Assembly (NCBI GenBank): GCA_003450815.1
Contig: DMES01000040.1
Coordinates: forward strand, 1-24,995
Length of the DNA stretch: 24,995 bases
Direction of reading: 5' to 3'
DNA from: Elusimicrobiota bacterium
Lineage (GTDB): Bacteria > Elusimicrobiota > Elusimicrobia > Elusimicrobiales > UBA9959
The first letter of the stretch is position 1. Each line of letters begins with the position of its first letter. The translations under genes and the position numbers were made by a program. Under the pieces are notes generated by a model that had not been told where the DNA came from, made no database searches, and saw only the letters and a program-made list of their open reading frames with translations. Of the stretch, positions 14,330 through 22,176 are shown piece by piece.

Positions 14330-15306
14330 AAATAACGACGGTCCTTTTTTGCGCCGCCGCGTTTTTATCCGGCCGCTCCTCGGCCTACGGAGCTTTTCTG
14401 CCAGATAGCTCTTTTAGCGACGATGCGCGAGGGCTTACTTCGGCGTCTTTTCTTAAAACACCTCCTTCGGCGCGCTTTGAGGGTATGGCCGGAGCCTGTC
14501 TTACCCAAAACGGTCCTCAATCTTTCTTCTGTAATCCTGCGGGGCTCGCTAACGCGCCAAAAGGGCGGGTTTCATCTTCTTTCGCGTATGAAACCCTGAT
14601 AGAGGGTTCTTACCGCGCGGCGGCTTCTGTTGTAAGAGGCTCAGGATTTGGCGCCTTCGCCGCGGGCCTGGTTTACAACAATTCATCTGCGGGGATGGAC
14701 AAATATAATACATTGGGGGTTTCACTTGGGGGATTTTCGGCCTATGATTCGGCTTTAGGCGCGGCTTTCGCGCGCCGTTATGGCTTTGTTGATTTCGGTT
14801 TTGGTGTGAAGTTTATTAAATCAAAATTGGCCGAGACTTCCGCCGTTTCCGGGGCCTTTGACGCCGGTTTTATTTTTAGGGAAGCGGGGCGTGTCAAAAC
14901 CGAATTTTCTCTTGCTGTAAGGAACGTCGGCGCTCCGCTTAAACTTGGTTCTGAAAAGGCCCCTCTTCCTCTTGAGTTCGGCGGCGGTCTGAAATGGAAA
15001 TATACCCCGGAATTTGACATTCTCTTTGAGGGACGTCTGCCGTGCGACCATTCACCATACCTGATAATAGCCGGTGAATGGTTTTTGGCGTTTTCCCCGG
15101 CCGAGCACCGCAGTCCGCAGGCTGGTGTCTCCGGTCTTTTCCTGCGCGGCGGCATAAATTTTAAAAATTACTCCGACCTTGGCGCACTGGGAGCTTGTTC
15201 AGGCGGTTTAGGCCTGAAGCTGGGTATTTTGGAGTTGGATTACGCCTTTGTGCCTTACGGCGACCTTGGTTCCACCCACCGGACTGAAATTTCCTGGCGG
15301 TTTTAA
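14326..15306 (+). CDS. PorV/UPF0164-family outer-membrane beta-barrel protein
   Basis: This 326-residue protein has a signal peptide (VLFCAAAFLSGRSSAYGAF, about residues 6-24). The family-typical opening FLKTPPSARFEGMAGACLTQ is followed by FFCNPAGLA (the conserved N-P-A/G motif), then alternating hydrophobic, glycine-rich strands to a final aromatic residue (EISWRF). This is the pattern of FadL-related PorV/UPF0164 beta-barrels of the outer membrane. Family members support type IX secretion in Bacteroidota but are widespread elsewhere with unknown roles. It starts with GTG at 14326, overlapping the previous gene's stop, which indicates translational coupling. Its presence supports a diderm host. 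Confidence 0.78.
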   Translation: MKITTVLFCAAAFLSGRSSAYGAFLPDSSFSDDARGLTSASFLKTPPSARFEGMAGACLTQNGPQSFFCNPAGLANAPKGRVSSSFAYETLIEGSYRAAASVVRGSGFGAFAAGLVYNNSSAGMDKYNTLGVSLGGFSAYDSALGAAFARRYGFVDFGFGVKFIKSKLAETSAVSGAFDAGFIFREAGRVKTEFSLAVRNVGAPLKLGSEKAPLPLEFGGGLKWKYTPEFDILFEGRLPCDHSPYLIIAGEWFLAFSPAEHRSPQAGVSGLFLRGGINFKNYSDLGALGACSGGLGLKLGILELDYAFVPYGDLGSTHRTEISWRF

Positions 15307-15309
15307 ATA

Positions 15310-15337
15310 GGGTCTGCTGAATAAGTCCAGCAGACCC
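15310..15337 (+). terminator. Hairpin after the PorV-like gene
   Basis: GGGTCTGCTG (15310-15319) pairs perfectly with CAGCAGACCC (15328-15337) around an 8-base loop, directly after the stop codon. A T5 run lies 15 bases further (15352-15356), so it may terminate transcription inefficiently. It could also serve the opposite-strand TPR gene. Confidence 0.5.
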
Positions 15338-15382
15338 ATGAATAAAAATGACTTTTTCAGTGCCCCCTAAATACAGCTGATA

Positions 15383-15460
15383 AAAGCGTATAGGGACGAG
15401 GCCGTTTGTGGGCCATAGGCCTTTGAAACGGCACCTCCAGAGGATTGGGGTTAGGGTATA
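15383..15460. repeat. Degenerate TATAGGG-family repeat fragments
   Basis: GCGTATAGGGACGAG near 15386-15400 and GGGGTTAGGGTATAGGGAAGGA near 15446-15467 match arms of the elements at 20394 and 21027. The second arm looks missing. Between them, GCCGTTT (15401-15407) and AAACGGC (15426-15432) form a separate hairpin. Boundaries are approximate. Confidence 0.5.
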
Positions 15461-15514
15461 GGGAAGGAACCACTGATTCTTTCTTCTCCTGCGGACAGTG
15501 CCAGAGTCGCTACA

Positions 15515-16021
15515 CTATTTCCTCTCCCCCCCAGACCCTTGCTTCAGTTGATCCAGGCGCCATTTATTAGTGGTGTCGGGGTTCAGCGCTACCGCTTTTT
15601 GTGCCGCTTCAATCGCCTCTTTTTTCCTGCCCAGAGCGGAGTAAAGTTCGGAGAGCCTTTCCAGGAAAGCGGAGTTTGAGGGATCCTCCGCTAAGGCTTT
15701 TGTAAGTCTTTCCGTTTCCTTCCTTTTTCCATCCAAAAGTCCCTTATAGAGGCCGCGGTACCGTAATTCTTTCAGGCTTCCATAAAGCAGGATAGCCGCT
15801 GCGATGCCAAGCTGCATGGGATAAAATAGGCCGTGAAAAATGAAAGAAGAGAACATTAATAAAATGTAAGTGAAAACAAAAGAGAAGGAAACAACAAGCA
15901 GGGTGTTGCTGTTGTAAACTGCGGTCAGATTGTATTTCTTCTCCCCGCGCTCTGATATCCAGGCCATGGCGGCCGAAGCGGCAAGCGAGAAGAGGAATAC
16001 ATAAATGGCAAGAGTGATCAT
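15515..16021 (-). CDS. Membrane protein with C-terminal tetratricopeptide repeat
   Basis: This 168-residue protein has three hydrophobic segments (about residues 2-20, 41-63 and 66-84; for instance LLVVSFSFVFTYILLMFSSF). A soluble tail includes one clear TPR unit (LERLSELYSALGRKKEAIEA, about 118-137) followed by the conserved ALNPDT. TPRs mediate protein contacts, but the partner is unknown. It stands alone on the minus strand, facing the PorV-like gene tail to tail. A C7 run (15526-15532) lies near its 3' end, a possible site of slippage. No close family name can be given. Confidence 0.72.
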   Translation of the reverse strand: MITLAIYVFLFSLAASAAMAWISERGEKKYNLTAVYNSNTLLVVSFSFVFTYILLMFSSFIFHGLFYPMQLGIAAAILLYGSLKELRYRGLYKGLLDGKRKETERLTKALAEDPSNSAFLERLSELYSALGRKKEAIEAAQKAVALNPDTTNKWRLDQLKQGSGGERK

Positions 16022-16040
16022 TCGGTATCTATGTTAAAGT

Positions 16041-16144
16041 AGACAGAATTCAGTAGTCAGAATCCAGAAGTAAGATTTGAACTGTTTTCCGATTTCTGAA
16101 ATTCTGACTACTGACTTCTGGCTACTAACTACTGACTTCTGTCT
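16041..16144. repeat. CTACTGACTTCTG-family inverted repeat
   Basis: This 104-base element has perfect 8-base termini (AGACAGAA at 16041-16048 and TTCTGTCT at 16137-16144). Its arms are built from repeated CAGTAGTCAGAA/CTACTGACTTCTG units. The right arm extends into the 3' end of the phosphatase gene and supplies its TAG stop. It differs in sequence from the TATAGGG family but has a similar layout. Confidence 0.75.
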
Positions 16145-16940
16145 TCCTGTTTTTCTTTACTAGCCTTTTCTTTATCCGGCCCAGCATTTCCATGTGCACA
16201 AGGCCGTTGGTGGCCAGCGTTTGTGAGCCGTAAACCGCAAGCTCCGTCCAGAGACCGCCAGAAAAATCGCTTACACGCCCGCCGGCCTCTTCCACCAGCA
16301 GTTTTCCCGCCGCCACATCCCAGGGCTTAAGTCCGAATTCCCAGTAGCCGTCGATGCGGCCCGCAGCCAGCCACGCCAGGTCAAGCGAGGCCACCCCCAT
16401 GCGCCGCACATCGTGGGAAAGTTTCATGAAGTCTGAAAAAAAAGAGCAGTAAAAATCGGCCTTTTTAGTTCTGTCATAAGCAAAACCTGTGGTCAAAAGC
16501 GCTTTTGAAAGCGATGGCACTTTTGAAACGGCAAGACGTCTGCCGTTGAGAAAAGCGCCGCCTCCGCGCCGGGCCGTAAACACTTCCCGCCTGAAAGGGT
16601 CTAAAACTCCGCCAACCAGTATTTCCCCTCCTGCCAAAAGCGCTATGGAAACAGCGGCGGCTGGGAACCCATGCGCGTAATTGGTGGTGCCGTCAAGCGG
16701 GTCTATGACCCAGATACGGCTGGCGGAAAGGTCAGGGGCCTTATCATCTTCCTCGGCCATAAATGCATCTTCAGGAAAGGCCGCATGTATCACCGCTTTC
16801 ACTATTTTTTGCGAAGCCAGGTCGGCTTCAGTAAGCAGGTTGGCGCGGCCCTTCAGACGATAGCCGACCTTACCGAATTTGGCCGAGAGTATTTTGCCGC
16901 CTTCGGCCAGGGCTTTGTGAAGCACCGATAATTCTTTCAT
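16125..16940 (-). CDS. suhB: Inositol monophosphatase family protein
   Basis: This Mg-dependent sugar-phosphate phosphatase of the IMPase/SuhB superfamily shows the hallmark metal-binding motifs. These are AEEDD at about 62-66, WVIDPLDGTTNYAHGF at 77-92 (D80 and D83 bind metal), and PWDVAAGKLLVEEAGG near the C-terminus. Length, 271 residues, is normal. Possible substrates include inositol-1-phosphate, but related enzymes act on other sugar phosphates, so the symbol is a family label. The last residues (TEVSS) and the stop are encoded by an inverted-repeat element, so the original C-terminus was replaced. The start overlaps the upstream kinase stop by ATGA. The kinase partner suggests work on a phosphorylated sugar. 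Confidence 0.9.
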   Translation of the reverse strand: MKELSVLHKALAEGGKILSAKFGKVGYRLKGRANLLTEADLASQKIVKAVIHAAFPEDAFMAEEDDKAPDLSASRIWVIDPLDGTTNYAHGFPAAAVSIALLAGGEILVGGVLDPFRREVFTARRGGGAFLNGRRLAVSKVPSLSKALLTTGFAYDRTKKADFYCSFFSDFMKLSHDVRRMGVASLDLAWLAAGRIDGYWEFGLKPWDVAAGKLLVEEAGGRVSDFSGGLWTELAVYGSQTLATNGLVHMEMLGRIKKRLVKKNRKTEVSS

Positions 16941-17770
16941 AATTTTTTTGCCCTTGCCCCCGGGCTATGGTTTGTTGAAGCTATAAGCGCCAGGTGCGCG
17001 GCGGCCGTCTGGGCTGTGGTTTTCAGGGCGGTGAAAATAAGCTTTGACGGCACGCGTTCTCTTGCCATTTTTATGAGGCCCTCTCTAAAAAATTTGTTTT
17101 TAATGAGACCGCCGGTCAGCGCTACTTTGATTTTTTTAGTCCGTGGAAAATTCTTCAGGCTTTTGGCAATAAGTATAGCAAGGTTGTTCTGAGCGTGCGC
17201 CGCAAGTTCTCGCTGCCAACCCGCTTTTTCCCCCGCCGCTGCAATCAGCGCTGCGGCATAAGCTGCGGTTTGGCCATGGCTCAGCCCGGCCAGCGTTTTT
17301 TTAAGCTTCTTCAGGTATTGCCGCCCGATCCAGCGGCCTGAGCCGGGGTCGCCGCCCGCTGGGTTATGGCCGCCAGTTTTAACCATTCTGTCCGTGCTGT
17401 CCCGGTAAAATGCCACCGCGCCGGTGCCGGCTATCAGGAGCAGCCCCGCCTTTCCGCCGAAAGCGGCGAAATGAGCGGCCTCGGCGTCGGAAATGACATC
17501 CAGCAGGTTAAGGCGACCCCTGGCGGCTTTAAACAAAAAATCCCGCTTCCATTTTTTTGAAAACGCCCCCCTGGTGGCTATTACAAGCGGCAGCCCGGCT
17601 TCCAGTTTCAGTTTTTTAAATTCTTTTTCAAGCCGCGCAATGAGCAGGTCTAGTTTTGAGGTGGGAAAACGCGTCCCGCGCAGTTCAGTCCCCCTGGAAT
17701 TAACGCAGGAAAGCCTTGTCCAAGTCCCGCCTCTGTCCACACCTGCCGCCGCGGCTTCAGTATCTTTCAT
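16937..17770 (-). CDS. BadF/BadG/BcrA/BcrD-family ATPase, probable sugar (N-acetylglucosamine-like) kinase
   Basis: This 277-residue protein has the actin-like ATPase fold of PF01869. The N-terminal phosphate-binding loop is VDRGGTWTRLSCVN (about 11-24) and the adenosine motif LLIAGTGAVAFY is near 110. HNPAGGDPGSGRWIGRQYLK follows, the segment that in N-acetylglucosamine kinases precedes the active centre. It most likely phosphorylates an amino sugar or related hexose, inferred from family similarity. The stop overlaps the start of the inositol-phosphatase-family gene by 4 bases, giving a translationally coupled kinase-phosphatase pair. Upstream lies a 99-base gap with a promoter for the opposite gene. 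Confidence 0.85.
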   Translation of the reverse strand: MKDTEAAAAGVDRGGTWTRLSCVNSRGTELRGTRFPTSKLDLLIARLEKEFKKLKLEAGLPLVIATRGAFSKKWKRDFLFKAARGRLNLLDVISDAEAAHFAAFGGKAGLLLIAGTGAVAFYRDSTDRMVKTGGHNPAGGDPGSGRWIGRQYLKKLKKTLAGLSHGQTAAYAAALIAAAGEKAGWQRELAAHAQNNLAILIAKSLKNFPRTKKIKVALTGGLIKNKFFREGLIKMARERVPSKLIFTALKTTAQTAAAHLALIASTNHSPGARAKKL

Positions 17771-17809
17771 CTTTTTACCTGATCCTCTGCTCTCTACCTA
17801 TTTTTGGGT

Positions 17810-17839
17810 TTGACCTCTCACCGGGCTAAATGATAACAT
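17810..17839 (+). promoter_or_regulatory. Probable promoter for the EIIA-APC-def-fmt operon
   Basis: TTGACC (17810-17815) is followed after 18 bases by TAACAT (17834-17839) with an extended -10 TGA (17831-17833). It lies about 30 bases ahead of the EIIA start, in the gap divergent from the kinase gene. It resembles a sigma-70 site. Confidence 0.5.
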
Positions 17840-17869
17840 ATAACTTCAGGAGCTTTGTAGCCGCCCTCT

Positions 17870-18343
17870 ATGATAAAACAGCTGGACAGCGTTAGTTTTG
17901 CCTACCTGCTAAAACCGGAAAATGTGTTCTTCCTTAAAGGCGAATTTTCAAGGGAAAGCGCCGTGGGGTTCCTGACTGAAAAGATTTATCCTCAGCTTGA
18001 AAATGTTATTAGCGGCAAAATGCTTTCCCAAAAAGTGGCTGAGGTTGAAAGCTCAAACCAGGTGCTTGAAACCGGCTTTTATATTCCGCACGCCAAGTTT
18101 ACGGAAATTGGAAGGTTTTATATGGCGCTTGGCCTCCTGCCGTCCGGGTTTAACGATCAGGCCTCAGGACTTACAGTGAAAGCGGTAATGCTTCTTTTAT
18201 CACCCAATAAACCGGTTTTTTTTCAGAAACACCTTAATATGCTTTCAAAGCTTTCCCGGATTTTTCAGCCTGCATTCATTGAAACTCTCCTCTCAAGCTC
18301 TTCGCCTGAAGCGGCATGTGCCATTCTGCATAAAGCCATATAA
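17870..18343 (+). CDS. PTS EIIA protein, PtsN/fructose-type
   Basis: This 157-residue protein matches the PTS EIIA-2 fold. The phosphorylatable histidine is H74 in ETGFYIPHAKF, where E. coli PtsN has H73. There is no EIIB or EIIC and no HPr or EI gene in the window, so it is probably regulatory (nitrogen-PTS-like) rather than part of a sugar permease. It is followed by an APC permease with a USP-like tail, suggesting control of that transporter (inference). Upstream bases CAGGAGC give a ribosome site, spaced a little far from the ATG. Confidence 0.83.
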   Translation: MIKQLDSVSFAYLLKPENVFFLKGEFSRESAVGFLTEKIYPQLENVISGKMLSQKVAEVESSNQVLETGFYIPHAKFTEIGRFYMALGLLPSGFNDQASGLTVKAVMLLLSPNKPVFFQKHLNMLSKLSRIFQPAFIETLLSSSSPEAACAILHKAI

Positions 18344-18394
18344 AACAGCGCCTTCCCCCGTTGAAATATATATAATTGAGATAACGGAACTTTT

Positions 18395-20395
18395 ATGCGC
18401 CCCAACAAGTCTAAACAGGTTTTATTACTGAGCACGGCAATGCTCAGTTTTATATCTTTCTGGAAGGCCGCTTCCATAATACTTTGCGATTTCGGTTCAA
18501 GCGCCTACTACGCCGGCGGCATAGCCATGAAAGCTTTTGGTCCCGCTTTCCCCTGGTATATAATGGGTGTTATGTTATTTGCCGGGCTTATGCTGGGGGT
18601 TTACACCGAGTCCTGCACAATGTTCGTTCGCGGCGGGGTTTATGTCGTGGTCAAAGAAGCCATGGGCAAAGTAATGGCCAAACTTTCAGTTTCCGCCCTT
18701 ATTTTTGATTACCTGCTTACCGGACCTATAAGTTCCGTTACCGCGGGACTTTACCTGGCCAGCCTGTTGGAAAATTTGCTGCCGCTTATGAATATCGACT
18801 GGCAGATGCCGTCAAGGACATTTGCTGTTTTTTTTGCGGCGCTGGTAACGGTTTATTTCTGGCGGGAAAATATTCGCGGTGTAGAGGAATCCGCCGATAA
18901 CAATCTCAGAATAATAGGTTTCGTAACTGTGGTCGCCGTAATTTTGATGGTTTGGGCCGGAGTCACGCTTTACATAAGGGGTTTTTCCCTTCCGCCGCTG
19001 CGTCCGCAATTCAGCCAGGAGGCTTTGGGTTGGACTGTGAATTTTCCCTGGCTTAAGACCGTGGGGATTATCGGCATAGTGATGGCTTTTGGCCATTCTA
19101 TACTTGCTCTGAGCGGTATAGAAACTCTTGCCCAGGTTTACCGTGAAATTGAGGACCCAAAGGTTGAAAATCTGAAGAAAGCGGTAAAAACAATTTTTAT
19201 TTTCAGCATTCTTTTTACGGGAGTTCTTACCTTTGTCTCGGCTCTTATCATACCGGCTGACCTTATAGCCGGCAAATACTCCGATAATTTGTTAAGCGGT
19301 CTTGCATTTGAGCTTTCCGGTCCGTATTGGGCAAGGCTGGCCATGCAGTCTGCCGTGGTGCTTTCGGGCGCGCTTATGCTGGTGGGCGCAGTCAACACTT
19401 CTTTCGTCGGGTCCAATGGCGTGCTCAACCGCGTGGCGGAAGACGGTATATTGCACGATTGGTTCAGGCATCTGCACCATAAATACGGCACCACTCACCG
19501 TATTACAAACATAATCGCCATAACACAAATCCTTATTATTTTTATTTCGGGAGGCGATGTTTTCCTCCTTGGGGAAGCTTACGCTTTCGGTGTGCTTTGG
19601 AGTCTGACTTTCAACACGGCCTCCATGATAATCCTCCGTTTTAAAAAGAACGACGAGAAACGCGACTGGATGTTTCCCTGCAATCTTAAAGTGGACAATG
19701 TGTATGTGCCGGTAGGGCTTACGGTTGTGTTGATGATATTACTTGCCGCCACGGGCATGAACATGCTCACAAAAAAAATCGCCACCATAGCCGGCGTACT
19801 TTTCACTATGACGTTTTTTATCATCTTTCATATATCTGAAAAGCTGAACCAGACAAAGGCGCAGTTTTATGCGCCGGATGCGGATGCTGAAGAGAAGCTT
19901 AATTTGCGCCGGGAGGCGGATATTAGCAGCATTATTCCTGAACTCAAAAAACCAAGGTGCGTGCTGATACCCGCCAGAAACCCCAATAATCTTCTGCATT
20001 TAAAAACCGTGCTGGAAACGGTGGAGGACGCAAACACGGATATAATAGTCCTGAACGCTAAAATTGCCCGCGGTATTGCAACCGGCCAGGAGGCCATGGG
20101 CGAGGAAGATAAGGAGCTGTTCCGTGCCGTGGTGCTTATGGCTGAAAAATACGGCAAAACGGTAAAGCCGCTTCTTGTCTTTTCAAATGACCCGTTTTAT
20201 TCTATCGCGCAGGTAGCCCAGACCATAGGGGTTGACGAGATAGTAATGGGGGTTTCCGGCAGCACAGGGGCCGAGACGCAGCTTGAAAAGCTGGCTATGG
20301 CCTGGGGTATGCTGAAAAGATCAGAGGGAGCGGCGAAAATTGTTACCGCCAGGGTTATCTGGGAAGGGCGGCAGATGAGTTATCAGCTGTCGTAG
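18395..20395 (+). CDS. APC-superfamily permease with C-terminal USP-like domain
   Basis: The protein has 666 residues. The first ~480 form an amino acid-polyamine-cation permease with about 12 helices, opening with LLLSTAMLSFISFWKAASII and containing the early glycine-rich DFGSSAYYAGGIAM region. From about residue 515 a soluble domain follows (RCVLIPARNPNNLLHLKTVL to VDEIVMGVSGSTGAETQ) with the glycine pattern of the universal stress protein fold, likely nucleotide-binding. Such tails are known in KdpD- and CCC-type proteins and regulate transport. The substrate is unknown. It follows the EIIA gene by 51 bases containing TATAAT (18371-18376). The stop is the first bases of an inverted repeat. 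Confidence 0.85.
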   Translation: MRPNKSKQVLLLSTAMLSFISFWKAASIILCDFGSSAYYAGGIAMKAFGPAFPWYIMGVMLFAGLMLGVYTESCTMFVRGGVYVVVKEAMGKVMAKLSVSALIFDYLLTGPISSVTAGLYLASLLENLLPLMNIDWQMPSRTFAVFFAALVTVYFWRENIRGVEESADNNLRIIGFVTVVAVILMVWAGVTLYIRGFSLPPLRPQFSQEALGWTVNFPWLKTVGIIGIVMAFGHSILALSGIETLAQVYREIEDPKVENLKKAVKTIFIFSILFTGVLTFVSALIIPADLIAGKYSDNLLSGLAFELSGPYWARLAMQSAVVLSGALMLVGAVNTSFVGSNGVLNRVAEDGILHDWFRHLHHKYGTTHRITNIIAITQILIIFISGGDVFLLGEAYAFGVLWSLTFNTASMIILRFKKNDEKRDWMFPCNLKVDNVYVPVGLTVVLMILLAATGMNMLTKKIATIAGVLFTMTFFIIFHISEKLNQTKAQFYAPDADAEEKLNLRREADISSIIPELKKPRCVLIPARNPNNLLHLKTVLETVEDANTDIIVLNAKIARGIATGQEAMGEEDKELFRAVVLMAEKYGKTVKPLLVFSNDPFYSIAQVAQTIGVDEIVMGVSGSTGAETQLEKLAMAWGMLKRSEGAAKIVTARVIWEGRQMSYQLS

Positions 20396-20470
20396 GGGAT
20401 AGGGATTAGCGGATAGCGTATAGGGAAGGAGTTCCTTATTTCTGAACCCTATCCTCTCGCCCCTAACCCC
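20394..20470. repeat. TATAGGG-family inverted repeat between permease and def
   Basis: GGGGATAGGGATTAGCGGATA on the left matches the complement of CCCTATCCTCTCGCCCCTAACCCC on the right with a few mismatches, leaving a loop around TTCCTTATTTCTG. Its first bases complete the TAG stop of the permease. def's AGGAG ribosome site directly follows its right end. Confidence 0.8.
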
Positions 20471-20481
20471 AGGAGTATATT

Positions 20482-21030
20482 ATGTCTATCAGACGGATCT
20501 GTAAATACGGCGAGAAAATACTTGAAAAGAAAACGCGCAGGGTTGACTTTGCCAAACTGAAAAGCGAACTGCCAGTCCTGATTGCTGATATGTTTGAAAC
20601 AATGGATGCTGTAAAAGGTCTGGGACTGTCCGCTAACCAGGTAGGTCTTAATTTGCGTCTTGCGGTGGTAAAGATAAAGAGAGAAAACGATGCGGACCTG
20701 AATCTAGTGCTTATTAATCCTGAACTGGTGGAAAGCTCTGGTACGATGTATGAGGAGGAAGGATGCCTTTCCTTTCCCGGTCTTTTCGCCAGTATCAAAC
20801 GTTTTTCAAAGGTCAAAGTCAGGGCGCTGAATGAAAGAGGCCTGCCGATAGAAATAAACGCGGAGGGGCTTTTTGCGAGAGCCCTCCAGCATGAATTGGA
20901 CCACTTGGACGGTATTGTTTTTACAAGCCGCCTGTCGTTTGCCTCGCGGCTGAAGGTAAAGCCGGCGCTCTTCCGTTTAAAGAAGCAATGGAAAAAGATA
21001 GACGAAAGCAAAATCAGCAGCAGGGAATAG
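20482..21030 (+). CDS. def: Peptide deformylase
   Basis: This enzyme removes the formyl group from the N-terminal methionine of new proteins using a bound metal, normally iron. The three family motifs are present: GLGLSANQVG (46-55), EEGCLSFPG (92-100, with metal ligand C95) and QHELDHLDG (136-144, with H137, E138 and H141). Motif 1 has a serine where alanine is usual, a tolerable change. The 182 residues are typical. The ribosome site AGGAG lies immediately after the preceding inverted repeat. The stop TAG lies inside the following repeat. Neighbour fmt performs the opposite step on initiator tRNA. Confidence 0.95.
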   Translation: MSIRRICKYGEKILEKKTRRVDFAKLKSELPVLIADMFETMDAVKGLGLSANQVGLNLRLAVVKIKRENDADLNLVLINPELVESSGTMYEEEGCLSFPGLFASIKRFSKVKVRALNERGLPIEINAEGLFARALQHELDHLDGIVFTSRLSFASRLKVKPALFRLKKQWKKIDESKISSRE

Positions 21031-21117
21031 GGGCGAGCGTATAGGGAATAGGGTAGGGAGTGCGGAAATAAGGGAATCATTCTCCCTGTTCCCTATACGC
21101 TATACGCTGTCCCCTAT
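21027..21117. repeat. TATAGGG-family inverted repeat between def and fmt
   Basis: ATAGGGGCGAGCGTATAGGG on the left pairs with the complement of CCCTATACGCTATACGCTGTCCCCTAT on the right. The loop TGCGGAAATAAGGGAATCATT is homologous, in reverse, to the loop of the element at 20394-20470. The left end supplies the def stop TAG. The right end lies nine bases before the fmt ATG, leaving no evident ribosome site. Confidence 0.82.
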
Positions 21118-21126
21118 CTAATTGTT

Positions 21127-22107
21127 ATGTCCAAACTTAAAATTGTTTTTCTCGGTACTCCCGAGATCGCCTGCGGCTTTCTGAAGGATATCTCAGCGGC
21201 GGGTCATGATGTTTTGGGCGTTATTTCCCAGCCGGATAAAGCCAAAGGCCGCGGTCTCAAGGTTTGCTGCCCGCCGGTTAAGGGCACAGCGGATCGCCTT
21301 TGCCTTAAAACTTATCAGCCTTCCTCGGACGCGGAGCTTAAAGATGCGCTTGAGCGCCTGAAGCCCGATCTATGCGTGGTGGTGGCTTACGGCCGTATCA
21401 TAAAGGAAGATGCCCTGCGCGCGGCGCGTATTGGCTTTGTGAATGTTCATTTCTCGCTATTGCCGAAATACAGGGGGGCCGCGCCGGTGCAGTGGACGCT
21501 TATCAACGGTGAAACCCGGACAGGGGTTACTGTGTTCTGGCTGGATTCCGGGCTTGATACGGGCCCGGTCTGCGCCGAAAGCGTGGTTTCCATTGAGCCG
21601 CACGATAACGCACAAAGTCTTTTTGCCAGGCTTGAAGTTGAAGGTTCGGGCCTGCTCCAGGGCGCGCTTGAAAATATCGCCAGGGGAGAAATAGTAAAAA
21701 AACCGCAGCTTGGCTTGCCGTCTTATGCTCCGCGCCTTACTCTGGAACATGCCTGGCTTGATTTTTCACTGAGCGCAAAAAAAAACCATGACAGGGTCAG
21801 AGGTCTTTCCTGCGGGCCCAGGGCCAGATTCCTTGCCGCCGCCTGTTCAAAAAACATTGTGGTACAGGTGCTCAAGGCGGAGCTGATTCCCGAACCGCCC
21901 TCCATGTTCGGCAATGCTGACTGCGGCTGCATTTCCGCGATTGAAAGAGGAAAGGGTTTTTTTATAAAATGTAGCGGCTCAAGCTTATTTGTTGAAGAAG
22001 TCCAGCCTGAGGGCAAGAAGCCGCAGAAAGCTTTTGATTTTTTGAATGGCTTAAGACTTAAACCTGGAGACGCGCTGGCTTTGCCGGCGCCGGGCCATAA
22101 GTCGTAA
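21127..22107 (+). CDS. fmt: Methionyl-tRNA formyltransferase
   Basis: This enzyme formylates initiator Met-tRNA with 10-formyltetrahydrofolate. Catalytic residues align in position with the E. coli enzyme: N106 and H108 in FVNVHFSLLPKYRGAAPVQ and D144 in DSGLDTGPV. The N-terminal Rossmann start is KIVFLGTPEIACGFL. The C-terminal OB-fold domain (about 210-326) is present, so the 326-residue protein is complete. It has no clear ribosome site because an inverted repeat ends just before it, so translation may rely on coupling with def or on leader structure. Pairing with def is common in bacteria. Confidence 0.95.
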   Translation: MSKLKIVFLGTPEIACGFLKDISAAGHDVLGVISQPDKAKGRGLKVCCPPVKGTADRLCLKTYQPSSDAELKDALERLKPDLCVVVAYGRIIKEDALRAARIGFVNVHFSLLPKYRGAAPVQWTLINGETRTGVTVFWLDSGLDTGPVCAESVVSIEPHDNAQSLFARLEVEGSGLLQGALENIARGEIVKKPQLGLPSYAPRLTLEHAWLDFSLSAKKNHDRVRGLSCGPRARFLAAACSKNIVVQVLKAELIPEPPSMFGNADCGCISAIERGKGFFIKCSGSSLFVEEVQPEGKKPQKAFDFLNGLRLKPGDALALPAPGHKS

Positions 22108-22176
22108 GAGGAGTTAAGATTGCTTTTTTCTTTCAGTCTGTAAGTTGGTAACTAGAGTTACGGAAAGGGGTGTGAA

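Noticed and set aside
20463..21080. 205-residue minus-strand reading frame
   Set aside because: It is antisense to peptide deformylase, and its N-terminal residues come from the inverted repeat.
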